Assembly: GCA_902769875.1 (NCBI GenBank)
Contig: CACXQV010000004.1
Coordinates: 44,762 to 108,761 of the forward strand
DNA: 64,000 bases
Origin: an uncultured Bacteroidia bacterium
GTDB taxonomy: Bacteria > Bacteroidota > Bacteroidia > Bacteroidales > F082
Direction: 5' to 3'
Each line of letters opens with the position of its first letter. Positions within the stretch are counted from its first letter, which is position 1. Made by a program: the position numbers and the translations under genes. A model generated the notes under the pieces. That model worked only from the letters and a program-made list of their open reading frames with translations. It searched no databases and was not told the origin of the DNA. Below are positions 55,188 to 63,653 of this stretch, piece after piece.

Positions 55188-55655
55188 ATGGGAAAATTCA
55201 GAAAAGAAGGGAAAAAGGAAGTGCCACAGGTGAGCACCTCTTCGTTGCCCGACATCGTTTACATGTTGATATTCTTCTTCATGATTACTACCTCGATGCG
55301 CGACGTCGAACTGAAGGTGAAGACCGCTATGCCAAAGGCTTCTGAAATCCAGAAACTCGAACACAAGGCTTTGGTGAGCTCCATCTACATCGGCCCGCCG
55401 CGCGACGCGAAACTCGGTACCGAATCGCGTATCCAACTCGATGATGCCTTCGCCCGCACGACCGACATCGCCGACTGGGTCAACAAAGAGCGCGACTCGC
55501 GTCCTGAGCAAGACCGCCAAAAGCTGACCTTTGCTTTGAAGGTGCACAGAGATACCCGTATGGGTGTCGTCACCGACGTGAAGCAAGAGCTTCGTAAGGT
55601 GGGCGCCTTCCGTATCAACTACACCACGTTGAAGGGAAGTGCCTTGGAAAACTAA
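55188..55655 (+). CDS. exbD: Second ExbD/TolR-family protein
   Basis: The 155-residue protein has the helix VSTSSLPDIVYMLIFFFMITTSM with the conserved Asp (LPDIVYMLI) and a TolR-like periplasmic domain. Two different ExbDs per operon are usual in Bacteroidota. The gene follows the first after 14 bases including an AGGAGG-like sequence. Confidence 0.88.
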   Translation: MGKFRKEGKKEVPQVSTSSLPDIVYMLIFFFMITTSMRDVELKVKTAMPKASEIQKLEHKALVSSIYIGPPRDAKLGTESRIQLDDAFARTTDIADWVNKERDSRPEQDRQKLTFALKVHRDTRMGVVTDVKQELRKVGAFRINYTTLKGSALEN

Positions 55656-55675
55656 ACTTTGGTTTGGAAAATCCG

Positions 55676-55709
55676 AAAAATGGCTGCAACTTGGGTTGCA
55701 GCCATTTTT
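55676..55709 (+). terminator. Terminator of the exb operon
   Basis: Perfect 15-bp stem (AAAAATGGCTGCAAC / GTTGCAGCCATTTTT) with loop TTGG and a T8 tract, about 20 bases after the second exbD. Confidence 0.9.
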
Positions 55710-55725
55710 TTTGGATAAAAATTAG

Positions 55726-55733
55726 TAATTTTG
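55726..55733 (+). promoter_or_regulatory. -7 box of the nuclease gene
   Basis: TAATTTTG, 26 bases before the ATG at 55760. Confidence 0.65.
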
Positions 55734-55759
55734 CCGCCCAAATCACAACAAAACCTAAA

Positions 55760-58700
55760 ATGGCAAAAACGCAACTTCACCGTGCCGCCGCATCGCTTTT
55801 GCTTGCGTTGGCAAGTCTTGGGCTGATGGCCCAAATCCCCAATGGCTATTACGACAACGCCAACGGAAAAACCGGCGACGAACTGAAAGAAGCCTTGCAT
55901 GACATCATCAAGGGACACACCGCAGTCGGTTACAACAATGTTTGGAACGCCTTTTGGAGCACCGACAACAAAGGCAATGGCGTGGTGTGGGATATGTATT
56001 CCGATAACCCTGACGGCACACCGGCCTACACCTTTCAATTGGGGCAAGACAATTGCGACAACGATGGTTGCGAAAGCGAAGGAGGCTGCTACAATCGTGA
56101 GCATTCGTGGCCCCAGAGTTGGTTCGGCAATCAAACCACACCCGGCAGCGACCTGCACCATGTGTTCCCGACGGATTGCTACGTCAACCAGCGCAGAAGC
56201 AATTACCCTTACGGTGAGGTGGGCACTGCCACTTGGACGTCATCGAACGGCTCCAAGCTCGGAACGAGTTCGACTTCAGGCTATTCGGGGACGGTTTTCG
56301 AACCTGTCGACGAATACAAAGGCGACTTCGCCCGGGCGCTTTTCTACATCAGCGTGCGCTATTATGGCGAAGACTCCAATTGGAGCACGAGCGGCATGAC
56401 CAACAAGTCGGAAATCGAGCCTTGGGCCATCCAAATGCTGATGAGATGGAACGACAACGACCCTGTCAGCCAAAAGGAAATGGACCGCAACAATGCCATT
56501 TACAATGATTACCAACACAACCGCAACCCCTTCGTCGACCATCCGGAATACGCACGCATGATTTGGGACCCGAACTGGCATGAAGGCTTGGGCGGCTATG
56601 AAAAAGTGACCAGCACCGATGACATCACCGATGGGGATTATTTGATTGTCTATGAAGAAGGCTCGTTGGCTTTCGATGGCAGCCTGACCAAATTGGATGT
56701 CTTGGGCAACACGATTGAAGTGTCGATTTTCAACGACAATATCGAGTCGAATGCCAGCACCGACGTCTCCGCTTTCACGATTTCGTCCATGGCAAACGGC
56801 TTTTCCATCAAGAGCGCAAGCGGCTATTATATTGGCAATACGAGTGATGCCAATGCATTGAAGACCAGCTTGACCGTTCCCTACGCGAACACGATAACCA
56901 TTTCGGAAGACGGCAATGCCGAAATCGTGAGCAGTTCAAGCCGTTTGAGGTTCAATTCGGATAGCGACCAGAATCGTTTCAGGTACTACAAGTCAAGCAC
57001 TTATACCAGCCAAAAAGCCATCCGGCTTTACAAAAAAATTGAGGTTTACGGCATCAGTCTTGCCTCGGTGGAAAACGGCAGCATCAGTGCCGATGCAGAA
57101 GAAGCCATCGAAGGCACTGTGATTACCTTGACCGCCACTCCCGACGCGGGTTATGAACTCGACCACTGGGCCGTCACCGATGCCATGAACAACAACATCC
57201 CCGTGAATGACAACCAGTTCGAAATGCCCGCGAGCAATGTCACGGTGAGCGCGGTGTTCGTTTATGTGGGTGAGCCTTTTGCGCAAAAGTATTATTTGGT
57301 CACTTCAACCGACCAATTGGTGGCCGGAAGAACGTATTTGATCGTGAATACTGAAAACAGTAAGGCTTTGGGAAAAACACAGAATGCGAACAACCGCTCA
57401 GCAGCCACAATTGCCATTGCAAACAACACCATTTCCACGTTGGGGGATGCTTGCGAACTCACATTGGGAGGACAAGCAGGCGCATGGACTCTCTATGATG
57501 CCACCAACAATAGCGGATACCTTTATGCCGCTGGAGGCAGCAGCAATAACAATTATCTGAAAACGCAAACCACATTGACCAATGCCGGAAAATGGACCAT
57601 TTCACTGAATGGAACCAACAAGGCAACGATAAAGACCATCGATCCCAATGTGAATAGGCATACCATTATGTATAACAATTCAGGCTCAATATTCTCTTGT
57701 TACGCTTCAGGGCAGAATGAAGTTTGCCTTTTCATTCGCAGCGAGGAATACACCCATACCGAAAGCGAAACCATTGCCCATCTTTTTGCTTTCGACAAGC
57801 ACACCATCAGCAACGGCGTAACGCTTAGCGTCAGCGGAACAGCGGCTTGCCATGACGCCAACCATCTTGTCATTGAAGACGGAGGCCAATTCGTCCATTC
57901 CGATGCCAATGTGCAGGCTACCTTGAAGAAACACATCCAAGCCTATTCCGACAACAGTGGCTGGTATACCGTGGCTTCGCCTTTTGTTTCGTACGCTCCA
58001 GCCGGGTTGATGACAAGCAACGATTATGACCTTTATTACTATAGTGAATCCGGCCCCTTGGAATGGAAGAACCATAAGCAGGGGAGTGGCTTCAATATGG
58101 TTTCAGGCCAAGGCTATCTTTATGCCCACAATCCTGCCACCACATTGCGCATGACGGGCGTGTTGAACAGCGGCAACCATAGCGAGACGGTCGGTTTGGG
58201 TTATGCCAACAGCGATGCCAACCTGAAGGGTTTCAACCTGTTAGGCAACCCGACAGCACACGAAATCAACTTCACCGCGACGGAGCAAGTTTCGGACGGC
58301 TACTATTATATCCACAATGGCGATGGTTGGGCTTATTCGCCCTACAATACCGTGCCCGCCGGACGTGGCTTTTTGGTGAAGGCCAATGCCGAAAGCCAAT
58401 CGGTGACGCTCAATCCGCAAAGCGACAGAGGCGAAAGCCCTGAGTGCAACAAGTACCTATGCATCAGCGTGGACGACGAAAAGGCCTACATCAAGTTGAA
58501 TGAAGGTGTCAGTATGCCTTTGATTGACCTGCAAGGCCGCCACGCGGGGCTTTATCTCCTTCGTGGGCAAAAGCCTTACGTTATGTTGGTTCGTGATGGT
58601 GCCGATTTCGTGGACTTGAATTTCGAGCCGAAGCGCAATGGCGAGCATACGCTTTCTGTTGATATTCAAGGTCTTGATTTGGATTATCTTCATCTTATCG

Positions 58701-59134
58701 ACAATATGACGGGTGTCGATGTCGACCTGCTTCACCCCGGAACCTTCATTGCGGGCGGAACCTCATTCCGCGAAAGCGGAACCCTCATTGCGGGCGAAGC
58801 CCCGCAATCCCTTACGCCTTCGTACACCTTCACCGCCAAGACCACAGACTACGAATCGCGTTTCCGTCTCGTGTTCATTTGCGGGGACGCAAATGGTGAC
58901 GATAAGGATGCGCCGTTTGCGTATTATGCCAATGGTGAAATCATCATCACTGACGGCCTTTCGACAGGCTCAGGGGCCTGCGCCACCCTACAGGTGGTGG
59001 ATATGATGGGGCGTGTCATATTCAGTGGAGACGGTGTATGCACCGTCTCTACAAATGGGTTGGCCAAGGGGTTGTATATCTTGCGCATGACCACCAATAA
59101 TGACGTGAAAGTTCAAAAGATTGTGGTGGACTGA
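55760..59134 (+). CDS. Secreted endonuclease I with InlB-type repeat and T9SS sorting domain
   Basis: The 1124-residue protein has a signal peptide (SLLLALASLGLMAQ) and an endonuclease I domain with REHSWPQSWF at about 113-122 and DLHHVFPTD at 131-139, the metal-dependent His-Me core. About residue 430 there is an InlB B-repeat-like domain (VENGSISADAEEAIEGTVIT, PDAGYELDHW), then beta domains, and a T9SS type A end (LQVVDMMGRVIFSG, LAKGLYILRM). It likely degrades extracellular DNA. A longer in-frame start lies before the promoter. Dispersed REP-like repeats are read through in its last 140 codons. Confidence 0.88.
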   Translation: MAKTQLHRAAASLLLALASLGLMAQIPNGYYDNANGKTGDELKEALHDIIKGHTAVGYNNVWNAFWSTDNKGNGVVWDMYSDNPDGTPAYTFQLGQDNCDNDGCESEGGCYNREHSWPQSWFGNQTTPGSDLHHVFPTDCYVNQRRSNYPYGEVGTATWTSSNGSKLGTSSTSGYSGTVFEPVDEYKGDFARALFYISVRYYGEDSNWSTSGMTNKSEIEPWAIQMLMRWNDNDPVSQKEMDRNNAIYNDYQHNRNPFVDHPEYARMIWDPNWHEGLGGYEKVTSTDDITDGDYLIVYEEGSLAFDGSLTKLDVLGNTIEVSIFNDNIESNASTDVSAFTISSMANGFSIKSASGYYIGNTSDANALKTSLTVPYANTITISEDGNAEIVSSSSRLRFNSDSDQNRFRYYKSSTYTSQKAIRLYKKIEVYGISLASVENGSISADAEEAIEGTVITLTATPDAGYELDHWAVTDAMNNNIPVNDNQFEMPASNVTVSAVFVYVGEPFAQKYYLVTSTDQLVAGRTYLIVNTENSKALGKTQNANNRSAATIAIANNTISTLGDACELTLGGQAGAWTLYDATNNSGYLYAAGGSSNNNYLKTQTTLTNAGKWTISLNGTNKATIKTIDPNVNRHTIMYNNSGSIFSCYASGQNEVCLFIRSEEYTHTESETIAHLFAFDKHTISNGVTLSVSGTAACHDANHLVIEDGGQFVHSDANVQATLKKHIQAYSDNSGWYTVASPFVSYAPAGLMTSNDYDLYYYSESGPLEWKNHKQGSGFNMVSGQGYLYAHNPATTLRMTGVLNSGNHSETVGLGYANSDANLKGFNLLGNPTAHEINFTATEQVSDGYYYIHNGDGWAYSPYNTVPAGRGFLVKANAESQSVTLNPQSDRGESPECNKYLCISVDDEKAYIKLNEGVSMPLIDLQGRHAGLYLLRGQKPYVMLVRDGADFVDLNFEPKRNGEHTLSVDIQGLDLDYLHLIDNMTGVDVDLLHPGTFIAGGTSFRESGTLIAGEAPQSLTPSYTFTAKTTDYESRFRLVFICGDANGDDKDAPFAYYANGEIIITDGLSTGSGACATLQVVDMMGRVIFSGDGVCTVSTNGLAKGLYILRMTTNNDVKVQKIVVD
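58741..58815. repeat. REP-like hairpins inside the nuclease gene
   Basis: Units related to the 60.5 kb array (TTCCGC/GCGGAA and CATTGCGGGCGAAGCCCCGC) in the opposite orientation, translated as IAGGTSFRESGTLIAGEAPQ. A Cys-free, low-complexity loop is the result. Confidence 0.85.
58960..59060. repeat. Two more dispersed repeats inside the nuclease gene
   Basis: A TTTCGACAGGCTCAGGGGCC segment (relative of the repeats at 28.95 and 37.7 kb) encodes DGLSTGSGA. Then a perfect hairpin GAGACGGTG-TATG-CACCGTCTC encodes GDGVCTVS. Both keep the frame up to the T9SS sorting end. Confidence 0.8.
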
Positions 59135-59177
59135 CGAAATTAGTAAAGGCATTTACTGTCAGTATGTTTACTTTTTT

Positions 59178-59209
59178 CCTATTTTTGCAGCTTAAAACGC
59201 AAAAATAGG
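59178..59209 (+). promoter_or_regulatory. Promoter box embedded in an 11-bp palindrome
   Basis: CCTATTTTTGC and GCAAAAATAGG are exact inverted repeats, 10 bases apart. The left arm contains the -7 box TATTTTTG (59180-59187), so a dimeric regulator binding here would block transcription; alternatively the RNA start lies in the loop. Confidence 0.65.
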
Positions 59210-59215
59210 ATTGTT

Positions 59216-60520
59216 ATGACATTTACTCCTACGAAATATCAGCTGCAAACCGTGGCCACAGGCCGTGTTTTCAGCGACGAAGGCTGGACTTTGGACGACA
59301 AGCAGTGCGACAAGCCAAGTATGGTGCGTCCCGTCTACGAAAAGAAACAACTGACCGTGCTCGAAGGAAAGGACTTGGGCCTTTATCGTTACGCCGACTG
59401 GCTGCCGATCAAGAAGCTGCTGCAAAACCCTTCGGAACCCATCACTTACAAGAGCGAGGGATTCGCCAAACGTTTGGGCTTGAACAACCTCTACATCACT
59501 TTTAGCGGCTATTGGCCTGAACGCAATGCCCGAATGACGACCTGTTCATTCAAGGAAATGGAAGCGTTTTCGGTGTGTGCCCGTATGGGTGATGAACTGA
59601 AAGACAAGGTGTTGGTGGTGGCTTCGGCTGGCAACACGGCGCGTGCCTTCGCCAAGGTTTGCTCCGACAACGGCATCAAGTTGCTGCTCTGTGTGCCTCA
59701 AGACAACATCAAGGCTTTGTGGTTTGACAAGCCGTTGAATCCCTGCGTGAAACTGATTACCACCGAGTCGGGCAGCGATTATTTCGATGCCATCAACCTC
59801 TCGAATGTGGTTTGCGAGCTGGATGGCTATCTTGCCGAAGGCGGAGCCAAGAACATTGCCCGTCGCGACGGGATGAGCGCTACGATGATGTCGGCCACGG
59901 TCTTCATCGGCCACACGCCTGACTTCTATTTTCAGGCCGTGGGTAGCGGCACGGGCGCCATCGCGGCTTGGGAAGCCAACCTGCGCTTTTTGGAGGATGG
60001 CCGCTTCGGCGCGAACAAAGCCCGTTTGATGGTCTCGCAAAACAAGCCTTTCGTGCCGATGTACGATGCTTGGCGTGCCGACTCGCGCCCGTTGCTGCCC
60101 TACGATGCCGACCAGGCCCGCAAGGACGCGGCTGAGATTTGCGCCCCGGTGCTCTCCAACCGCAAGCCGCCCTACAGCCTCGCTGGAGGACTTTACGACG
60201 CCTTGAAAGACACCCACGGCGACATCCTCGCCGTCAGCAACGACGAGGCCAATGCCGCCAAGGCCATATTCGAGGAAACGGAAGGCGTGGACATCTATCA
60301 CGCCGCTGCCGTGGCCGCTGCCTCGTTGCAACAGGCCGTCGAAAAAGGTGTGGTGAAACCAGATGATGTGGTGATGCTCAACATTACGGGCGGAGGCGAG
60401 CGTCGCTTCCTTGCCGAGCACGAAATCCATTATTTGCAGCCCAATCACATCTTCAAGATTGGTTTTTCCAAGGAAGAGGTGGAGCAGGTGCTGGAGATTG
60501 CGGGTCTTCGCCCGCAATGA
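59216..60520 (+). CDS. Cysteate-synthase-like PLP enzyme (threonine synthase family)
   Basis: The 434-residue protein is a fold-type II PLP enzyme. TCSFKEMEAFSVCARM holds the likely PLP lysine, and VVASAGNTARAFAK, GSGTGAIAAWEANLR and LNITGGGERRF are cofactor-phosphate segments. It resembles the Bacteroidota proteins annotated as cysteate synthase, which make cysteate from phosphoserine and sulfite; ordinary threonine synthase is the alternative. The last residues IAGLRPQ and the stop codon are encoded by a REP-like hairpin, so the native C-terminus may have been replaced. Confidence 0.78.
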   Translation: MTFTPTKYQLQTVATGRVFSDEGWTLDDKQCDKPSMVRPVYEKKQLTVLEGKDLGLYRYADWLPIKKLLQNPSEPITYKSEGFAKRLGLNNLYITFSGYWPERNARMTTCSFKEMEAFSVCARMGDELKDKVLVVASAGNTARAFAKVCSDNGIKLLLCVPQDNIKALWFDKPLNPCVKLITTESGSDYFDAINLSNVVCELDGYLAEGGAKNIARRDGMSATMMSATVFIGHTPDFYFQAVGSGTGAIAAWEANLRFLEDGRFGANKARLMVSQNKPFVPMYDAWRADSRPLLPYDADQARKDAAEICAPVLSNRKPPYSLAGGLYDALKDTHGDILAVSNDEANAAKAIFEETEGVDIYHAAAVAAASLQQAVEKGVVKPDDVVMLNITGGGERRFLAEHEIHYLQPNHIFKIGFSKEEVEQVLEIAGLRPQ

Positions 60521-60626
60521 GGCATTGCCCGTGATGAGGATTGCGGGTCTTCGCCCGCAATGAGGGTTCCGCTTTCGCGGAATGAGGCATCGCTTTCGCG
60601 GAATGAGGCTTGGCTCGCGATGAGGG
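60500..60626. repeat. REP-like hairpin array, left of the GIY-YIG gene
   Basis: Repeated units ATTGCGGG-TCTTCG-CCCGCAAT and TTCCGC-TTTC-GCGGAA, each followed by GAGG. About six units, the first overlapping the stop of the upstream gene. A further CAGCGGG/CCCGCTG hairpin lies at about 60705-60725. Confidence 0.9.
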
Positions 60627-60752
60627 GGGAGCAATGGTTTTCCTATAGGGATTAAGTCTGCCCCTTCTCTCCACCATAAGGGACTTCTTTAGTCCCCGAT
60701 CCTTCACAGCGGGCTTGACCCGCTGTCTTTAATACCTAAACGACACATTATT

Positions 60753-61127
60753 ATGTCACTCCAAGGAATTGTATACATACTCACCAACAAAAACAAAACC
60801 ACTCTTTATACTGGCGTTACCAAAAACCTCCAACGCAGAATAGCCGAACACAAACTGCACATTAATAAGGGCTTTTCGCATAGGTACAACACCGATAATC
60901 TGGTTTATTACGAGATTTACAACCGACTTGATGTGGCAATCCATAGGGAAAAACAACTCAAAAAGTGGCATCGTGATTGGAAAGAGGCTTTGATTAATGA
61001 GTTCAATCCTGAATGGAAAGATTTGGCTGCAGACATTGGTGTAGATGAAGAATACATTCAATCCGTAAAGGAATCGTACCAGAATGGTGCTCTTGAGGCT
61101 GGGAATCCCAAGGAGGATGTGGGGTAG
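60753..61127 (+). CDS. GIY-YIG endonuclease flanked by REP arrays
   Basis: The 124-residue protein has the GIY-YIG core: GIVYILTN, LYTGVTKNLQRRIAEHK, and the Glu-bearing helix HREKQLKKWHRDWKEALI, with catalytic-type Tyr, Arg and Glu in place. Length is slightly above UPF0213/YhbQ. It is bordered on both sides by hairpin arrays of the same unit. I infer that the nuclease may act on or spread these hairpins; a simple repair role is the alternative. Confidence 0.85.
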   Translation: MSLQGIVYILTNKNKTTLYTGVTKNLQRRIAEHKLHINKGFSHRYNTDNLVYYEIYNRLDVAIHREKQLKKWHRDWKEALINEFNPEWKDLAADIGVDEEYIQSVKESYQNGALEAGNPKEDVG

Positions 61128-61139
61128 TTCATAGGTTTG

Positions 61140-61312
61140 AGGGATTGCGGGTCTTCGCCCGCAATGAGGGTTTCGCTTTCGCGGAATGAGGCATCGCTTT
61201 CGCGGAATGAGGGAAGTGCCCGTGATGAGGATTGCGGGTCTTCGCCCGCAATGAGGGAAGTGCCCGTGATGAGGATTGCGGGTCTTCGCCCGCAATGAGG
61301 GGGGCGTCTGTG
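61140..61312. repeat. REP-like hairpin array, right of the GIY-YIG gene
   Basis: At least eight units of the same kinds as on the left (GATTGCGGGTCTTCGCCCGC three times, TTCGCGGAATGAGG twice, AGTGCCCGTGATGAGG twice), all in the same orientation. Confidence 0.9.
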
Positions 61313-61322
61313 ATGAAGGTGG

Positions 61323-62420
61323 CTACTGCTTTACAAAGGTTTTTCTAACCATACCTTTGCTTGTTTCAACCAAGATGATATAGCATCCACTTCCCAAATC
61401 ACCTAATCCAATAGATGTTTTCTCCCGATTGAGAGGAACAATCTTTTTGGTTTTTCCAGCCATATCAACGATTGTCGCTTTTTGTGTTTCCGCTCCTTCA
61501 ACATCGATGAAATCTGTTGCCGGGTTTGGAAATACGCTGATACTCGGTGTGTTATCTTCTGAAACAATGGTTGGGCCAAGGGGCGTCACCCAGAAGGTGA
61601 CCAAAGCCGTGTTGCAATTGCAGGGAATGGTCATTGGGATGTCGAGCCAAGCCACGGATCCGGGTTCGATTTCGGGGCGCAGCGTGGCAGTAATGGTGAC
61701 TTCAACAACCTCGGCAGGCTCGGCGTGGAAAGTCATCCCCGTGGTGCCGTTGAACTGGCAGCTGAAGTCGGTGAAAAACTCGTTGGAGGGGTGTGCCGTG
61801 ATGTCCAAGGCATCATAGCCCGTGTTCTCCACAAAGAAACGGAAACTGCCTTGCGAGCCAGGATACATCACTGTGTCGCCCGATATGGCCTCGGCAACGA
61901 AAGTGTATTGCTCCACCATGTCGACCTCAATGTCGTCGATGGTGAGGTAAGAGGCGCCTTCGTTGGCAACGGCACGGATGCCGACATATTCGCAACCTTC
62001 GGGAATGGTTTCAACGTATGACGAGAAACTCTCGTACACGCCGCTTCCGACGGAGGCGGAGAGCAACAAGGTGTGCATCGATGCGGCATTGGCCGACGGA
62101 CCGGCCCAATATTCGAGCAGGTAGTCGCCGTCGGAGATGGCCCAGCAGGTGAAGCGATAGTGGATGCCTTGAAGCAGATACATCGGTATGAACATCCACG
62201 ATTCTTCCGATTTGGTGAAGGCATACCAATTGCCCGTGTGCGGTATGCGGTTGTGGTCTTTTTCGAGATAGCCGCACACCCACGACTCGTCGTTGCTGGT
62301 CCAGCCGACGGGTACGGCCATGTCGTGATTGGCGTATTCGAAGCCTTCAATAAGGATGCTTCCGGCGCGGGAAGTGGCTGCCACGAGGCAGGCCATGAGA
62401 GTGAATAGTGCTTTTTTCAT
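61323..62420 (-). CDS. Secreted protein with T9SS sorting domain
   Basis: The 365-residue protein has a signal peptide (ALFTLMACLVAATSRAG), a cleaved-adhesin/MAM-like jelly-roll domain (EGFEYANHDMAVPVGWTSND, YLTIDDIEV) that often binds carbohydrate, a DUF11-like beta domain and a T9SS end (SVFPNPATDFIDVEG, LGSGCYIILVETSKGMVRK). An upstream Met is rejected because it overlaps the promoter box TATTTTTG (62441-62448, minus strand). Confidence 0.82.
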   Translation of the reverse strand: MKKALFTLMACLVAATSRAGSILIEGFEYANHDMAVPVGWTSNDESWVCGYLEKDHNRIPHTGNWYAFTKSEESWMFIPMYLLQGIHYRFTCWAISDGDYLLEYWAGPSANAASMHTLLLSASVGSGVYESFSSYVETIPEGCEYVGIRAVANEGASYLTIDDIEVDMVEQYTFVAEAISGDTVMYPGSQGSFRFFVENTGYDALDITAHPSNEFFTDFSCQFNGTTGMTFHAEPAEVVEVTITATLRPEIEPGSVAWLDIPMTIPCNCNTALVTFWVTPLGPTIVSEDNTPSISVFPNPATDFIDVEGAETQKATIVDMAGKTKKIVPLNREKTSIGLGDLGSGCYIILVETSKGMVRKTFVKQ

Positions 62421-62440
62421 TGACGATTTGCTTTGGGCCA

Positions 62441-62448
62441 CAAAAATA
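62441..62448 (-). promoter_or_regulatory. -7 box of the T9SS gene
   Basis: TATTTTTG on the minus strand about 21 bases before the start; it lies just past the end of ccsBA. Confidence 0.6.
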
Positions 62449-62459
62449 GGAAAAACCAA

Positions 62460-63653
62460 TCAATTGTAGGCATGTATTCCACCCAAAATCAAATTCACGC
62501 CGAAATAAGTGATGACCACGCTGAGGAAGGCGAGGATGCCATAGATGTGGAAAAACATTGGTTTTTGGAAGGTTTTCCATAGCTTTTCGTGCAACGGGGC
62601 GGCATAGATGAGCAAGGTGATGAGCGCCCAAACCTCCTTCGGATCCCACGACCAATAGTTGCCCCACGAGACGTTGGCCCAAATGGCTCCGATGAAGATG
62701 CCGGCGGCCAACAATGCCACGGCGGGAAAGAGCATCGCCGTGCTGAGGCTTTTCAACCGCTCCAAGCGAACCTTGTCTTTCGGCTTGACGAGGGCGACGA
62801 TTCCAACGACCACAATGCCGAGCAACAAAGCGTAAGCCGTGACGATGGTGGAGATGTGGATGCTGAAAAACGGCGAGCGCAGCACGGGCATCAACTGCCT
62901 TGTCAACATACGGATATGCAACACCACCATCAAAACGGCAAGCACCGAAAGCCAAGAAATGGTGACAATTCGATTTGTGGATTGCTTCGTTCCTCGCAAT
63001 GACGGACGAGCCACCAAAGCCACAAGTGAGATGAAGATTAGCGCATAGCCCGTGTAGGTCACGCCGATGCCCCACGGGTCGCGGGCCACGTCGAGGATGG
63101 AGTTGCCCTGCTCGTCGAAGTCGCTTTGGTAGAATCGGTAATGCTTGTGCCTCAGTATGTTGTTCATCGAGATGACGGTTTCTGTCGTGGTGTTGCCGTC
63201 GGTGACTTTGAGGTGGCTGATGTAGTCCTTGGGCTTTTTCGAGTCGGGGTAGGTCTCAATCTCGAACTGGTTTAAGGTAAGGCTGAAAGGCAGCGCGTGT
63301 TTCGTTATCTCGCCTCCTTTTTCCTGAATGAAGAAATGGCTGTTGGGGCGGTTGGGCTCGAGTTTCATCCGTCCGTGCTGTCCCGTGAGCATGGTGAGCA
63401 ACGCGCCAAGCAGGATGAACAGGATGGACAGATGCAAGGCACCGTCGGACAACCGTTTCCACATTTTGCATTTCACCGCCATGTAGACGATGAGCAAGGC
63501 CACCAAAGCCCAAAGCGCGACAAACCACCACGCGCCATAGACATGGATTCGGGCGAAGTCGGAGCCGTGCAGTTTCTCGACAATGGTGCCTGCGGCGAGG
63601 ACAGCGATGAGGACAATGATGAGTACCGATGTGATGTGACGAACATATTTCAT
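62460..63653 (-). CDS. ccsBA: Cytochrome c assembly protein, ResB/CcsA fusion type
   Basis: The 397-residue protein combines a shortened ResB/Ccs1-like N-terminus (three membrane helices and an extracytoplasmic part with FSLTLNQFEIETYPDSKKPKDY) with a C-terminal CcsA domain bearing the haem-handling WWD motif (WGNYWSWDPKEVWAL). It delivers haem for c-type cytochrome maturation. Between the halves, PSLRGTKQS (residues 217-225) is encoded by a dispersed hairpin repeat. The normal fusion is longer, so the ResB part is reduced. Confidence 0.88.
   Translation of the reverse strand: MKYVRHITSVLIIVLIAVLAAGTIVEKLHGSDFARIHVYGAWWFVALWALVALLIVYMAVKCKMWKRLSDGALHLSILFILLGALLTMLTGQHGRMKLEPNRPNSHFFIQEKGGEITKHALPFSLTLNQFEIETYPDSKKPKDYISHLKVTDGNTTTETVISMNNILRHKHYRFYQSDFDEQGNSILDVARDPWGIGVTYTGYALIFISLVALVARPSLRGTKQSTNRIVTISWLSVLAVLMVVLHIRMLTRQLMPVLRSPFFSIHISTIVTAYALLLGIVVVGIVALVKPKDKVRLERLKSLSTAMLFPAVALLAAGIFIGAIWANVSWGNYWSWDPKEVWALITLLIYAAPLHEKLWKTFQKPMFFHIYGILAFLSVVITYFGVNLILGGIHAYN
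62981..63005. repeat. Dispersed repeat inside ccsBA
   Basis: ATTGCTTCGTTCCTCGCAAT plus GACGG, a hairpin known widely from intergenic REP-like repeats, here translated in frame as PSLRGTKQS between two membrane segments. Confidence 0.85.

Noticed and set aside
60500-61312. CRISPR arrays around the GIY-YIG gene
   Set aside because: The units are hairpins with short irregular joins; there are no unique 25-40 bp spacers.
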